Below are positions 1-11,706 of a stretch of 64,000 bases of DNA, in pieces. The DNA is from Bretschneidera sinensis (Eukaryota > Streptophyta > Magnoliopsida > Brassicales > Akaniaceae): the NCBI GenBank assembly GCA_023935145.1, contig CM043699.1, positions 126,265,536-126,329,535 of the forward strand, read 5' to 3'. The position numbers were made by a program, and so were the translations under genes. Numbering within the stretch: the first letter of the stretch is position 1; each line of letters starts with the position of its first letter. The notes below the pieces were generated by a model that ran no database searches, was not told where the DNA came from, and worked only from the letters and a program-made list of their open reading frames with translations.

Positions 1-1035
1 GATATGGTGTTGGAGAGGTAGGGCTTGGTGAGAGGCGGAGGAAGTGGATTAGGGGTTGTCTTTCTTTTGCATCTATGGCAGTCATTGTCAATGGTGAGCC
101 TAAGTCTTGGTTGATGCTTCTGGAGGGCTTTGACAAGGTGATCGACTCTCCCCCTTCTTGTTCCCAATAGTGGTTGATGTGTTAAGTAGAATGGTAATGC
201 ATGCTCAAGCCTTAGGGGTAATTCAGGGTCTCAAGGTTAGGAGGGAAGGTGCCAAGATTTCGCATTTACTGTTTGCGAATGATAGTATTTTCTTCTTGGA
301 CACGGATTTGACTAAGTTTAAGAAGGTGCTGTCCTTATTGAAGTTTTTGAGAGAGTTTTTGGCCTTGTGATAAATATGACTATAAGTGGTGTTGCCAGTA
401 TTAATATGGGGAGGGCGGAGTTGAATGAGAATAGCAGTGTAGCTGATTGTTCAGTGCTTGATTGGCCTCGTCTTATTTAGGTCTTCCCATAGGAGGTAAT
501 CCTAGATCTATATCTTTTAGGGATCCAGTTATTGTGCGTGTGGGTAAATGCTTAGAAGGTTGGAAGATAACTTATTTTTATCTAGGGGATAGGATAACTC
601 TTATTCAGTCTTGTCTTTCTCGTATCCTTCTTTAATTTATTTCTTTGTTTAGGATTCTTGTTGGTGTAGCTGAGAGGTTAGAACAGATGAGGAGTGACTT
701 CTTGTGGTCAAATGATGAGGATGGTAAAAGAGATCATTTGGTGAATTGGGAGGGTTGTTACAGGTCTTAGTCTATTGGAGGGGCATTGTTTGGGTCTTGG
801 AAATTTGATTTTTAAAAACATTTTCCTGTTGGGAAAATGGTTGTGGAGGTTTCCTTTCCTTTAGAACTTAAAACCAAATATAACTATTGACAATCTTCAA
901 AAGAGAGGGAACGATTTAGTTAACTGGTGTTATCTATGTAAAGAGTGGGCTAAGGCCATCTACCATATTATATTGGGTTGTCCTTTTAGACAATCATGCG
1001 AGATGACTTATTTGTGGTGGGACCGTATTTGGGTG
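1..1035 (+). pseudogene. LINE (L1-type) reverse transcriptase remnant
   Basis: This is a decayed non-LTR retrotransposon polyprotein fragment. About 30-160 reads, with frameshifts, like the plant LINE RT block WRKWIRGCL...VNGEPKSW. 158-370 continues as VVDVLSRMV and then HLLFANDSIFF, which occupies the place of the catalytic FADD box with the first Asp changed to Asn. Many stops follow. Around 880-1000 the reading TIDNLQKRGNDLVNWCYLCK followed by HIILGCPF is typical of the zf-RVT domain near the LINE C terminus. There is no intact ORF, so it cannot mobilise itself. The left edge is cut by the window. It has the same orientation as the protease gene downstream and may lie in one of its introns. 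Confidence 0.8.
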
Positions 1036-1138
1036 GTTGCTGGTTTCATTCAAGATGAGGTGTAGGCTTGGAGCCTTTGATGGAGTGGAAAGCCTACTAT
1101 CACCACTAAGTCACATACATATATTCTTGTATGAGGGA

Positions 1139-1250
1139 TCTCTCTTTCTCTCTCTCTCCCTCTTTCAATCTCAATCTCCAGGTCTGAGCATGGTGATGGC
1201 CTTTTCTTCCTCTTTCCCCTCTCTCTTCTTCTTCTTCTCTCTTTTTGTTT
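1139..1250. repeat. CT-rich low-complexity tract
   Basis: A pyrimidine-rich stretch of CTCTCT and CTTCTTCTT runs. The short ORFs read across it on either strand are composition artefacts. Confidence 0.75.
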
Positions 1251-1329
1251 GAGTTGTAAGTTTGGTTCTAGCAATGAAGTGGCCTGAGTGTAGGCGGTGG
1301 TTGTCAAGAAGTCGTTTGAATTTATCATT

Positions 1330-2696
1330 GAAGGAAATTCGGTGAATATGCTTCGACTTGCAGAGTATGCACCCAGGAAGAGATTCTCTTTTTGCTTGGA
1401 TTGTCAAGGAAGTAGTTTGGCTTACGAAATCTTGTAACAATTTTTGGTTTGAGAAGGGTGAGAAGCCCTGGTTTCAAAGATTTAGAAAACCCAATCGCTC
1501 TATGGTAATGAGCCTGCACTTGCACAAAAAGGGACGTTTCGTGTCTTTGACTGAAATCAATCAAGGAAGGTCCAGGTTGAAGCTCTTGGTTGGTGGAGGG
1601 TCTTTAAGGCTCTCCGTGATCTGGGAAAGTTGATGGCTCCGAATCAAATCAGGTTGGGGCTACCAAAGCAGGCCAAAGAAAGTGATATGAGCAAGGGGAA
1701 CGGTGGATTGGGCTGCAGTATGATCGATGGCGTGGATCCTTTGATTTCGATGGTTAAAGGCTCTGCTTCCGTCTCCCTGAAAGGTTGCTGTCCCAGGGTT
1801 TTGAGTTGAATGGCTTTGTTGTGCCAAAAAGGGACTCTGTTCAGTAGAACTCCTCTGGTGGTTGCTGAAGGAGATAACAGGTCTCTCACGTGCACGAGGA
1901 CAAGTGGAGGTGCACCTTGAGAAGAGATAGCTGACTGGTGATTCAAATTTCAATTCCATAAGTGGTACTGGGCCTAAGAATCTTTTGGGCCCTATTCTGG
2001 ATTTAGGCTTGGGCTGTAAGAATCATTTTAAGGCTGGAAACTCAGATGCTGGTGCTGGGCCCAGCAGGAGTTGGGGTTTTAAAGCTGCTAAGAAGCTTGT
2101 GGGCTTTCTTAGTGTTATAAGAAAAAATCGGCATGAGACTGGGTTGTTAGCTAAGAAACAGGGAGCCTCTGCAAAAACCCAAACCCTGGCTGGTTATGGA
2201 TCCTGGCGATGGATCGCAACCCGGAAAGCCGAAAAGAAAGCTCCGCGACAGCTTTACACCGCAAAGAAGGGTGGGCCGCTTGCAGAAGTTGCCGGCAACT
2301 CTAGCGGAGGTGGTGGCGATATTGATGGTGGCTGAGTGCTGGATCTGGGTGAGTGCGACCAGTTGTCATGTGATTCTCCTTCGGAACTGGGGTTGACTGG
2401 TAGCAGAATTTTCCAGCTACGAGATACTCGAGCTGGATTCTCGGATTATTGACAAGGGGCTTGGTTTTTTCTTGCTTAGATCCTCTGGTGAGAGACCGTC
2501 AGTTCGCTGCCCAAGTCTGAGGCCTTTTTGGGGTGAAAATCCAAGTGATCTCATTGGTGCTGAGTTGTTTGGCTCTTGCGCACATCCAGGGTCAAGTCAG
2601 AATTTTTTGAATCTCACAGTTGCAGAACAGGGTTGCAAATTTCTGTCGAGTGCCTTTGGTTTGTTGGAATTAGAGAAGGAGGAGGAGGAGTAGAGA
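1330..2696 (+). other. Unidentified degenerate coding-like segment, possibly LINE ORF1-like
   Basis: Several overlapping + strand readings look like old coding sequence broken by frameshifts. One is SLFAWIVKEVVWL followed by WFEKGEKPWFQRFRKPNRS and HKKGRFVSLTEI (1358-1633). Others are at 1985-2335 and 2472-2693. The first resembles uncharacterised plant proteins that I associate with retroelement ORF1, but I see no zinc knuckle, RT or other diagnostic motif. It sits between two LINE C-terminal remnants, which fits a retroelement origin. I cannot name it with confidence. Confidence 0.35.
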
Positions 2697-3088
2697 GGCC
2701 TTCCTCTTGGTTTTTTGGATTGCTAGAATACACCAGTTTAGGATTGCTTTGAGACAAGGGTGGTGCCGAAAAGGGATTGACTAGAACCAGTCATGTATCT
2801 GCTACCTGAAAAAAAGTCGCATGAAAGAAAGGATTATGTTTTCATTGTTTCCCCTATTTGATGAAAGTGAAACGCAAGGTCATCTACATGCTTCACAATG
2901 GTCATCTACATACTTCACAGTGTGTTAAATAGGTTTGGATAGATTTAATCTGATAAAAAGTTTCTTTATGAAATGGAGGCCTCATTGCTTTTATGGTGTG
3001 CTCCCTGATCATCTTCAAATTCTGAACGTATTTCAAAATAGTTAAAATGTACTAGCATAAATTTCAGTGGTTTAAGCAATGTACAGCC
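2697..3088. other. No gene seen
   Basis: AT-rich sequence with a short near-duplication of a 'catctacatgcttcac' phrase around 2880-2920. I see nothing coding. Confidence 0.6.
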
Positions 3089-3530
3089 TTGTCCAAAAGT
3101 ATAAAAAAGAAGAGAAATTTCTGTGCTTTTTTGCTCTTGGCCCATCATCTTTGGGACTTGGCTTTTCGGCTTATAGGTCTTTCTTGGGTGTGTGCCAGGT
3201 CCATATTCGATGAGCCTTGGGCTTGGTGTGGTATTCATGCTTCAAAAGAAAAGAGGAAAGTGTTTGCTTTGATCCCTCTTTCCATTTTGTGGACAGCTTG
3301 GTTGGAGAGAAATAAGAGAGCTTTTGAATGTGGAGAAAGATTGCACCTCTTTTAAAGAGGGTTGGCTTAACCTTCTTATCTTTTGGGTTGAGGGGAATCT
3401 TCTTGTAGATGATCTTCAGCTTGTAGAGTTTATTGAGTTTGGTTCTTGTTACTATGTTCCTTGTAATTGGGTTGCACCCCCTTGGTGCCTTTTTATTCTA
3501 TACTTTTACCTATAAAAAACATTATGGAAG
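3089..3530 (+). pseudogene. LINE C-terminal (post zf-RVT) remnant
   Basis: 3089-3355 reads HHLWDLAFRLIGLSWV, then KRKVFALIPLSILWTAWLERNKRAFE. This is the conserved tail after the RT zinc-binding domain of plant L1-type LINEs (consensus roughly LWxxxFxLFGVxWV ... CLxWTIWxERNRRxFE). In another frame, 3324-3515 continues into the usual LINE end. The ORF is short and frameshifted. It could be the tail of the LINE at 1-1035 split by an insertion, or a second LINE copy; the sequence does not decide. Confidence 0.75.
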
Positions 3531-4320
3531 ATATACGAGAATGTGGCCTCCTGGGAATGCACAGGTGACATGTTAATATGTTATTAGAAGCCTTTTATTT
3601 TGTTCACAAAATATAAGGTCTTTCTACTTATCAAAGAGAGCTTCTGTTTGTTCTCAAAAAGCAGAAAATAAGCAGCAAATAAAATGTTATTGTACAAGTC
3701 CTCATTGCCCTAAATCTGTGGATTTTATATTCTGGTGGTGCAAAACATGTACTTTTTGGCTGATGATATGGTAGTAGAGCTTAACTGATAAGCTTGTTAG
3801 CTTAATTTTCATTTCATGTTGAGCAGATTATTTTAGCATTTGCCAATTCTTCTATATCCAGTTGTTTACCCTTTTTTTGCCTTCCAAGGCGTACTAAAAC
3901 TTCTTTTAGCAGGTGGTGATTTTCAAATTGCTTGTGGTAAATGAGTCATCACCATTGGCTAAAATGATTGTGATTTGCTCTTCAGATAATTTATATTCTG
4001 TTGTTTGGAGCTTGACACTCCTATTCTCTGTGTCTAGAATCAGAGGAATGTACTAGGTGCCTTTGTTTGGTTTTGCTTATTTTAAACTTCAAATTATAAT
4101 CAGGTGCTTTAATTGATGACGCTTTAAGCTTATTTACTGATATTTGATTTTAGTGTTTGGGTAACTGAGTGCTTAATGTGCTGCTTTTCTGGGCAAGCTA
4201 GAATCATTTAATAAGGTCTTGGGGGCATTTAGTTATTAACATAGTCTTACTTCTATAATAGTCTGTTATGAATGGGAACGAATCAGTAACCATACAAAAT
4301 CCTTCAAAATTATTTTCCAG
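3531..4320 (+). other. Probable intron 5' of the first visible PXM16-like exon
   Basis: AT-rich sequence without coding potential, ending in TATTTTCCAG directly before the first recognisable exon. It is read as the 3' part of an intron. The N-terminal half of the peptidase, including the HxxEH zinc motif, is not found anywhere in 1-4320. The upstream exons are therefore either left of the window or lost. Confidence 0.6.
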
Positions 4321-7300
4321 ATATATCCCCCAAAAGATTGGCTAGTGGGATCATCATTGCCTTCTAATTTCAGCCCAGCTGTTATACAAACGGTGCTGGA
4401 TGAACTTTCTTCCAATAATGTTCGGTAAGTTTAAGTGCTTTGAGAATGCTTAGATTAGTTTCCATGGAGAATGAGTCAGTTGAAAATATCTTTTTTTTCC
4501 TTTCAATATTTGTTCTAAATTAGACTTCCTGTTATACTGGGCAATGTTGAAACTAATAGATTCAATGGATATTTTAAATTTATTCTACTTTATATTCCCT
4601 GTATGCTTAATGCAATCGTCCTTTGTACCAATAAAAAAAAAATGCAATTGTCCTTTGTGTTTGCTTTAGCAAGTCTAGTTGTTTGGTGACATTTACCAAA
4701 TATAATTTTCTGAAATTACTTTGCTATTCTTTTGGTGTTTTACATACTTGAAAATTTTGATGAAATCAAGCCTTATTCGTCCTATTTTGATTTCTTATTT
4801 GGTCCAATATTTGAAGATTACAAGTAAATATTAGTCCTTTTAGCTTGCTTTTCTGGAGGTCCATTCGTCTGTTGACTTTCCTTTTTCAACTTACCTTAAA
4901 TAAGCGTCATCATTATATTGTAACAGAACCCTAGCAAATAGACCATGCAAAGGTTGGCAAATAACGTACATTCACTCTTTAGAATGGCTGAAGTAGCTCT
5001 GAAAATTAACTGTTACAATAGGAATGTGCTTCAACCAAATCATGCCTAATTTAATTTTTACTTCTTTCTGCATTATGTTCCATTCTCACTGCTGATTGAA
5101 GTAATTATATTGCTAGTTTCTCATGTTAGTGAAGTTTGCTCTGTAGTTCAAGTTCCAGACTATCATGATTGAGTTATAGTGACTTTCCTAATAAGCATCC
5201 CATTTGGCAGAATCTTTTGGGAGTCAAAGAAATTTGAAGGACATACTCACAAGGTTGAGCCATGGTATAATACTGCTTATTCCATTGAGGAAATCACCAG
5301 CCCCATGATTCAGGTTTGTTTTTGCATTTTATTTTTTGATACAATTTACTACTTTAATGATTACAAATGAAACAGCATTATTTTTGTTCTGCTCCTCATT
5401 CTATTGACTCAACTGCATTTTCTTAATCAGATTAATTTGAAAGGAAAGATTTTTGATAATCCTTAAATGTTTGCAGGAGTGGATGCTATCTTCTCCTAAT
5501 GAAAATCTGCATCTGCCAGCACCTAATGTCTTTATCCCTACTGATTTGTCACTTAAGGAGGCTCAAGAGAAGGTTTGATGTATATTTAATATAATTATGT
5601 GATCATTGTTACTCTTTATCTTTAAAGTAAATATTCCGATGACATCACCTTTGAAACAGGTCAAATTTCCATTTTTGTTGAGAAAGTCACCCTACTCAAA
5701 GTTGTGGTACAAGCCTGATACAATGTTCTCCACTCCTAAGGCATACGTTAAGATAGATTTCAACTGTCCTTATGCTGGCAGTTCTCCTGAAGCTGAAGTT
5801 CTTACTGATATTTTTACACGGTTGCTGATGGATTACTTGAATGAATATGGTAAGATATTCAGATATATTGTATAAGTTAAAACAAGTTGAAAGATTTCAT
5901 AGATGTATGTGTGTTGTGCATTTTTTTTCGTCTTTTAAGAGAGCTTCAGTTAACCGAGCAGAATGGTGTGCCGAAGGGATTGATGTATACAATCTTGTTT
6001 CGTTTGGATTGAGGCTTAGTTGAGTTGTGTTGCAAGTGTGATTATAATGTTATAACGCGAAACTTGCATTGTGACGATGATTCTTTTTCCTATTTTTTCT
6101 GGTTTTTTTTTTTTTTTTTTTTGTGTGTGTGGGGTGGGAGGGGGATTCAGTTGGTTCACCAACTTGTGTCTTGATCTATAAATTCCATCTGTAGCGATTC
6201 AGTTAATTGCCTGAATGAAGTTATCTTCTTGAACCAAGACTTATTTTGTCTTGTATGTTTCAGCTTATTATGCTCAGGTTGCTGGTCTATATTATAGCAT
6301 AAGCCACACAGATAATGGTTTTCAGGTATTTAATTTTATTCAACAACTTTTGCATATTTTGTCTGGTGGTAATTTGCAGTTTTGTGTGATAGGTAATCTG
6401 TAGAGGAACACACTAATCTCAGAAATTGATCCATGGAAAATTATTGTTTAATTGTTGCTCTTCTTTGCTCTGTTTCTTTCTCTCTCTGCATGTGTGTATG
6501 TGTACATGCGTGTGCATGTGTGACTCATCATTTCTTGTATGCAAATCTAACTGGTTCTCTACTTTAGGTTACCGTGCTTGGTTATAATCACAAGTTGATG
6601 ATCTTACTGAAGACTGTTGTTGAAAAAATTGCGAAATTTCAAGTGAAACCTGACAGGTTCTCTGTGGTCAAGGTAAAGATTTAAGCCTTCTTATGCCTAA
6701 AAGATCTCAATTCTGTATTACAAAGTTGTTGCATATTCTTCTTAAGGCACTCTAATCATCCAATTGAATCAGAGTCAAATTAGCCTTGGACTGACATGTT
6801 CCAGAAACTTTGTAGGCTGCATTTTGTTGAACTCTCAAGTAGTAGCATGGCTCTGCATTGAGAAAGTTTTAGGGTATCCCTTTCTTTTCATGTTTCGTGC
6901 AGAACTCAATTTAGCTAGGAACACATACCGTCTTTGCGCTTCTCCTCCAAAGGATATTTTGTTTCAAACGTGCATAAGAATGATTGAAGAATTTTGGTGC
7001 AGAGAGAAATGTGATGGAGCCAGTGATATGAAAGTTAACTTCTTTGATAGCCTTTGGTGTTTGGCTATTCTGCAATTTGCCATACATTTTACATTGCTTT
7101 TCTATATACCAGCCTCTTAAGAGATAGTGTCTGCGTTCTTTTTTCCCGTATCATATAAGTTTTAAGTCATATAACTATAATATACTAACTTGGAGACACC
7201 CTATTCTTGAAGGCAGAAGTTATAGTCCTCTATACAACTTGCTCATTGGTCTCTTGTATAGGACCATACTGGATTCCTTATAACTATATGTTTTGCGTCT

Positions 7301-10300
7301 AGATGGATTTTTTGGATTCAGCAACAATGAATATGATTTGGAATTTCCATCAATCATCTCAAGATAACCGCTTGTTAATTTTTTTTTTCTTTTTTGTTTC
7401 TCTAACCTTCTCTCAGGAAATGGTAACAAAGGAATATCAAAATTTCAAGTTCCAACAACCTTATCAGCAAGCTATGTACTATTGCTCATTAATACTACAG
7501 GACCAAACATGGCCTTGGATGGAAGCAATTGAAATTCTTCCTCGTCTTGAAGCTGAAGATCTGGCTAAATTTGCTCCCATGATGCTCTCAAGGGTGTTCT
7601 TTGAATGTTACATAGCAGGTAATTAACATCTCTTTCTCTCTTTCTCAATTTTGTTTTTGTCTTGATTCTATTTACCATCTTATCATTTCTTCTCTTCTAA
7701 TCAGGTAATGTGGAGCATAAGGAAGCAGAGTCAATGGTTGATTTTATTGAAGATCTTTTCTTTAAGGGTCCAAATCCTATATGCCAACCTTTATTCCCAT
7801 CCCAGCATTTGACAAATAGAGTTGTTAAGCTTGAAAAAGGCATGACATACTACTACCCTAAGGAAGGCCTAAATCCAAATGATGAGAATTCTGCCCTAGT
7901 CCACTATATTCAGGTAATCTTGCTTAGATAAAGGTTGGGCACTTTAGCTATACGTGCCTGGGTGCATTACTCCATTTGGGATTTTGTTACGTGATTCTTT
8001 TGCAGAGTTTGTGACTTGTTGGAAAAGGCTTCTTTATCGTAATTAGTTATAATTATTATTTCTATTTGAAATGGAGAATATACTTTATGGTTTCCCTGGA
8101 AACATCTTCAAGGTCTTGAAAAATTTACCTAATGAATGATTGCACAATAAATTAAGAATTGGACATAAAATCATTGCTTCTGTCCAATCATTTCGATATT
8201 ATATTTCTTTGATCTTTTTCAGGTTGTATGATTTGATTCACTGCATTGCTTCAAGTGGAGGTCATGATGTGTTCCTGACATGAATTTTTGTTGCAATATT
8301 TAGGTTCATCGAGATGATTTTATTTTGAACGTGAAACTTCAGCTTTTTGCTCTAATTGCAAAGCAGCCAGCGTTCCACCAGCTTAGATCAGTAGAGCAGC
8401 TTGGTTACATTACTGTGCTCATGCAGAGGTTTATTGAATTTTTTTATCCCTTTGTCTCACAACCCACTTGAAATATGTGCTACTTAACCATTTCCCTTAA
8501 TTTAGGAATGATTTTGGCATTCGTGGTGTACAGTTCATTATCCAATCCACGGTGAAGGTACATGACATATTCCTCTTCTTTTTATTTTCTGCTGCCTTGT
8601 TGCTTAAGTACTATTTTGATCTGAACAGGGTCCTGGACATATTGATTTGAGGGTAGAGGCATTTCTCAAGATGCTTGAGAGTAAGCTTTATGAAATGACC
8701 AATGACGAATTCAAGGTAAGATAAACAATTCTATCATGCATGAGTGCTTCTTTGATTTGCATGTTTATATAATTATATGGACTTCATTATTAGATGCCCT
8801 TCTGATGAGATTTTAATCATAAGGGAAAACAAATACTTGATGTCTTCTAAATGAATCGTCAGAAGTCTATAGTCAATATCGTTGTTCAATCCATTTTAAG
8901 TAGAAATGTGAAACATTCTGTTGGACATTATGTGTGATATAGTGCAATTACCTGTTTCAAACATTTAAATGAGAAACAGAAATTGGTTATACGAGGGGCA
9001 CTGTCTGATTGATGAGAAGTGTAGCAGTTATTATGGAATGCATATTTGATGTCAGTGGTAAGATAGCTTCTTATAATAAACAGATTCTGGGCTCTTGAGA
9101 CATGAGCACTGGCTGAATATGTCTTACAATTTTCTTTATTCCAGTTAGCTTAATTAATCATTTGAATACTGCATCAATTATTTTTAAGTCTTGAGGATTC
9201 TGAATAGACTTGATTTTGGTGAACTAGTCTCATTATCTGCATGCAATTTGCAAGTTCTACAAGGCTTGGTCTTTTAAAAGTTAAATAACTGCCAAACTTG
9301 TTCCACAGAGCAACGTAAACGCTTTGATTGACATGAAGCTCGAAAAACACAAGAACTTGAGGGAAGAATGTGGATTTTACTGGCGAGAGATTAGTGATGG
9401 GACCCTCAAATTTGATAGGAGAGAAGCTGAGGTATGAACATGCTCCTTACCAATGGAATTCATAATTATCTCGATGTTTTTTATTTTACTTTTCTTTTTA
9501 TTGATATATCTGAATAATTAGAAACTAAGACCATTCCACTGCTCCTTTTCGCCACGCATAAACTGAACCAACAATTAGGAGAAGCACAAAAATTAAAGAT
9601 TCTATAAAAACAGATAATCCCATTCAATTTACAAGCGAAAGATTTCTCATCTCTATGTGATTAAATCCCGAGGTATTGTGAAGCAAAAAGAAAAACATAA
9701 GGATGAAATTATGGAACTAAATATTCTTGCATATATTGCTACTGCACCCTTCATTCTTGTTCCTGTAGCTTTTTTACCTACTCTCTCTGTTCCATATATA
9801 TTGGCAAGTATTCTATTTTGGGATTTCCCATATTGTTTGTCCATTTTAAAAAGTCAAAATTCAACTTTAATTTTCTTAAATTACCTTTAAATTTAAATTT
9901 TCTAGACAACTCTACCATAAAATTTAGGTATTAAATAAATTATTTATGTAAAGTAGGTTTTAATTTAATGAGTTGTAGCATTAATTATTATGCCTCTTTA
10001 AAAAGTTGGATTTTCTATACATACCAATATATGGGACAGAGGTAGTATAATGTACGTAAAATATCCAGTCAAAGTGATTAATTTGAATGAAACTTGACTA
10101 TCAATGACAAAAAGGATTTCAATTTCACATCTTAAAAGAAATGAATGGAACACAAGAACTTAAGCGAGGAATATGACTTTTACTGGCGAGAGATTAATGA
10201 TGGGACCTTTCATTTTTGATAGGAGAGAAATTGAATTATGAACATGCTTATCTTCTTCTAAATGTCCAAGGTTGGGCTCCAAATGATCTCTGCGTCTCTG

Positions 10301-10691
10301 GTTTTGTTTGGAAAATAGGGCATGAGGGGGGAAATGAACATGAACCCAAAGGCTCTAATTTTTGCTAATAAAATAGCTTTCTAGTAAATCTATGGAAAAT
10401 TTCAATTTCAAGAGTTAATTTTTGCCATTGGTGTTGGAACAGGTTGCTGCACTAAGGCAACTCACACAGCAAGAGTTGATAGATTTCTTTAACGATAATC
10501 TGAAAGTTGGTGCACCTCGGAAGAAGGCGTTGAGTGTATGTGTGTATGGGAGTCGACATTTGTCAGAGTACACATCAGATAAGAGTGAACAACTTCAACC
10601 ACAAACAGTTAAGATAGATGATATTTTCAGTTTCAGAAGATCACAAGCTCTTTATGGTTCGTTCAGGGGGTGTGGTCATATGAAGTTGTAG
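4321..10691 (+). CDS. PXM16: Peroxisomal insulin-degrading-enzyme-like M16 metallopeptidase (3' portion, 13 exons)
   Basis: Exons: 4321-4424, 5211-5313, 5477-5572, 5660-5849, 6264-6325, 6568-6672, 7417-7618, 7705-7913, 8304-8428, 8506-8557, 8629-8715, 9309-9431, 10443-10691. All introns are GT-AG, phases agree, and the 1707 nt give 568 codons plus TAG with no internal stop. The protein follows plant IDE/PXM16 closely: start [12 protein letters not shown], then [24 protein letters not shown] and [15 protein letters not shown]. The [12 protein letters not shown] block carries the Arg and Tyr that contact substrate in the C-terminal half of IDE. The zinc-binding N-terminal half is outside the window. 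In the family the enzyme degrades peptides in a two-halved chamber, and the Arabidopsis homologue is peroxisomal. The C terminus here is HMKL, whereas the Arabidopsis protein as I recall it ends PKL (PTS1). Introns carry plastid DNA and a MITE, but splice sites look intact, so the gene is probably functional if its 5' part exists. Confidence 0.92.
6101..6145. repeat. Poly-T and GT/G-rich tract in intron
   Basis: A run of T followed by TGTGTGTGTGGGGTGGGAGGGGG inside the intron between 5849 and 6264. A second TG-rich microsatellite lies at about 6487-6525 in the next intron. Confidence 0.85.
9515..10120 (+). other. psbM: Plastid DNA insertion (NUPT) carrying a psbM pseudogene
   Basis: At 9711 the reading [18 protein letters not shown] is nearly the start of photosystem II protein M (family: MEVNILAFIATALFILVP). 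It breaks at 9780 and resumes after the MITE at 10048 with TGTACGTAAAATATCCAGTC and a GTGATTAA end, matching the psbM 3' end and stop region. The upstream 9520-9700 sequence also looks like petN-psbM spacer, though I identify that only from memory. Together these indicate an old plastid fragment in the intron 9432-10442. It is a pseudogene by substitutions and insertion. The outer borders are approximate. Confidence 0.8.
9781..10045. mobile_element. Stowaway-type (Tc1/Mariner) MITE inside the psbM copy
   Basis: A 265-bp AT-rich element flanked by TA on both sides (9779-9780 and 10046-10047). The left end is CTCTCTCTGTTCCATATATA. The right end, read in reverse complement, is CTACCTCTGTCCCATATATT, giving imperfect terminal inverted repeats of the CTCCCTCYGTYCCA type known for Stowaway elements. 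There is no coding capacity, so a transposase would have to act in trans. Removing it rejoins the psbM reading, which independently confirms the borders. Confidence 0.85.
10146..10250 (+). other. Degenerate duplicate of the PXM16-like exon 9309-9431
   Basis: The stretch from ACACAAGAACTTAAG through TTTTACTGGCGAGAGATTA and GATGGGACC to GAACATGCT repeats the 3' two-thirds of exon 9309-9431 plus the start of its intron (9350-9442). It has single-base changes and at least one frameshift, and the donor GT has become AT (GAATTATG against GAGGTATG). It lies immediately downstream of the plastid insertion, so the duplicated segment flanks that insertion on both sides. It is not needed for the joined reading frame. 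Confidence 0.85.
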
Positions 10692-11700
10692 GGAGTTGAA
10701 ATCTTATGGCGCAGCTGTTTACAGAAGATTTTCGGAGTTCTCAGATAGAGCTTCTGCCCTTTACCAGCGGTTGAAGAACACTGGAGATTATAAGGAAGCT
10801 AACCCAATCTAAACACTGGCGGCCGATATGTTCATTCACAAAGCGTATTCTGGATGTGTTATTACCTACGCCCACCGCAGTTTTTTTTTTTTTTTTTCTG
10901 TACTTTTTTGCATTGTTATAGCTGCATATATGGTACTCTACAATTATTTTGGCATGTTGTATCTTGTTTGTTTACTTTGCCATGTGACACCAGTAGAAAT
11001 CTAGGTTTCTACCGATTGGTGATAAAGATTTCGCTTGGTAATCAATTAACAAAATTAAATAAGTTGATTTTGTTAAAGATGGAGTGATTTTCATTTCTTG
11101 GGCAATTGGCGATCGCAACAATAGTTGAATTAATTCAGTAAAGTTCAATTGTTCCATCAAGGATAGAATGGAAAGGGGTGTCGGTAGGGGTCCCTTAAAT
11201 GGGATGACTTTATCGGATGTCTCAAAAATGAGGTATTTGACTCTATTTTATATCAAGTCCTCCATGGTTTTATCCAACAGTTTTCGTTCTCACACCTCAA
11301 GGAATGACATATATAGGTAATAACTGTTTGATGTTAGTGGATCTTTGGTACACCGAGGATAAAATGCCATCTTATATTTAATACAAAAACAATATAAAAA
11401 ACACAAATTTATAAACACTATTTTATCTTATCTTTATTTTAATCCTAGCCGCCATTTAAATCACAAAAAAAAAGACAAAATAGTTTATAGTTTTAAGGTG
11501 CTACGGATAGAAAGTATAAAAATATTATGTTTTTTTTTTTCCTTTTTGGTTTAAACGAACTACATTAAAAACTAAAAAGAGTGAGTTGTTCAGCGGGAAA
11601 CGAAGGCTCCAGTTACGTCAAATGAGCAGTGCTAATCAGTTACGTCAACTTCGATTGGCTCAATAGGATCATGCACTCAGTCATCAAAGCACCACAAGAA
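10692..11700 (+). other. 3' flank of the protease gene, then AT-rich intergenic sequence
   Basis: The sequence after the TAG probably includes the 3' UTR, with a T-run at about 10880-10898. I cannot place a polyadenylation site. The rest to 11700 holds no recognisable gene. A phrase AGTTACGTCAA occurs twice (11610 and 11638 region), with no known meaning. Confidence 0.5.
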
Positions 11701-11706
11701 TAAGAA

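Noticed and set aside
6764..7120. 118-codon open frame in a PXM16-like intron
   Set aside because: The flanking exons (6568-6672 and 7417-7618) join in phase without it and the protein alignment has no gap there.
9657..9890. 77-codon ORF as a small membrane-protein gene
   Set aside because: Its first half is the psbM copy and its second half reads into the MITE; it is an artefact of that insertion.
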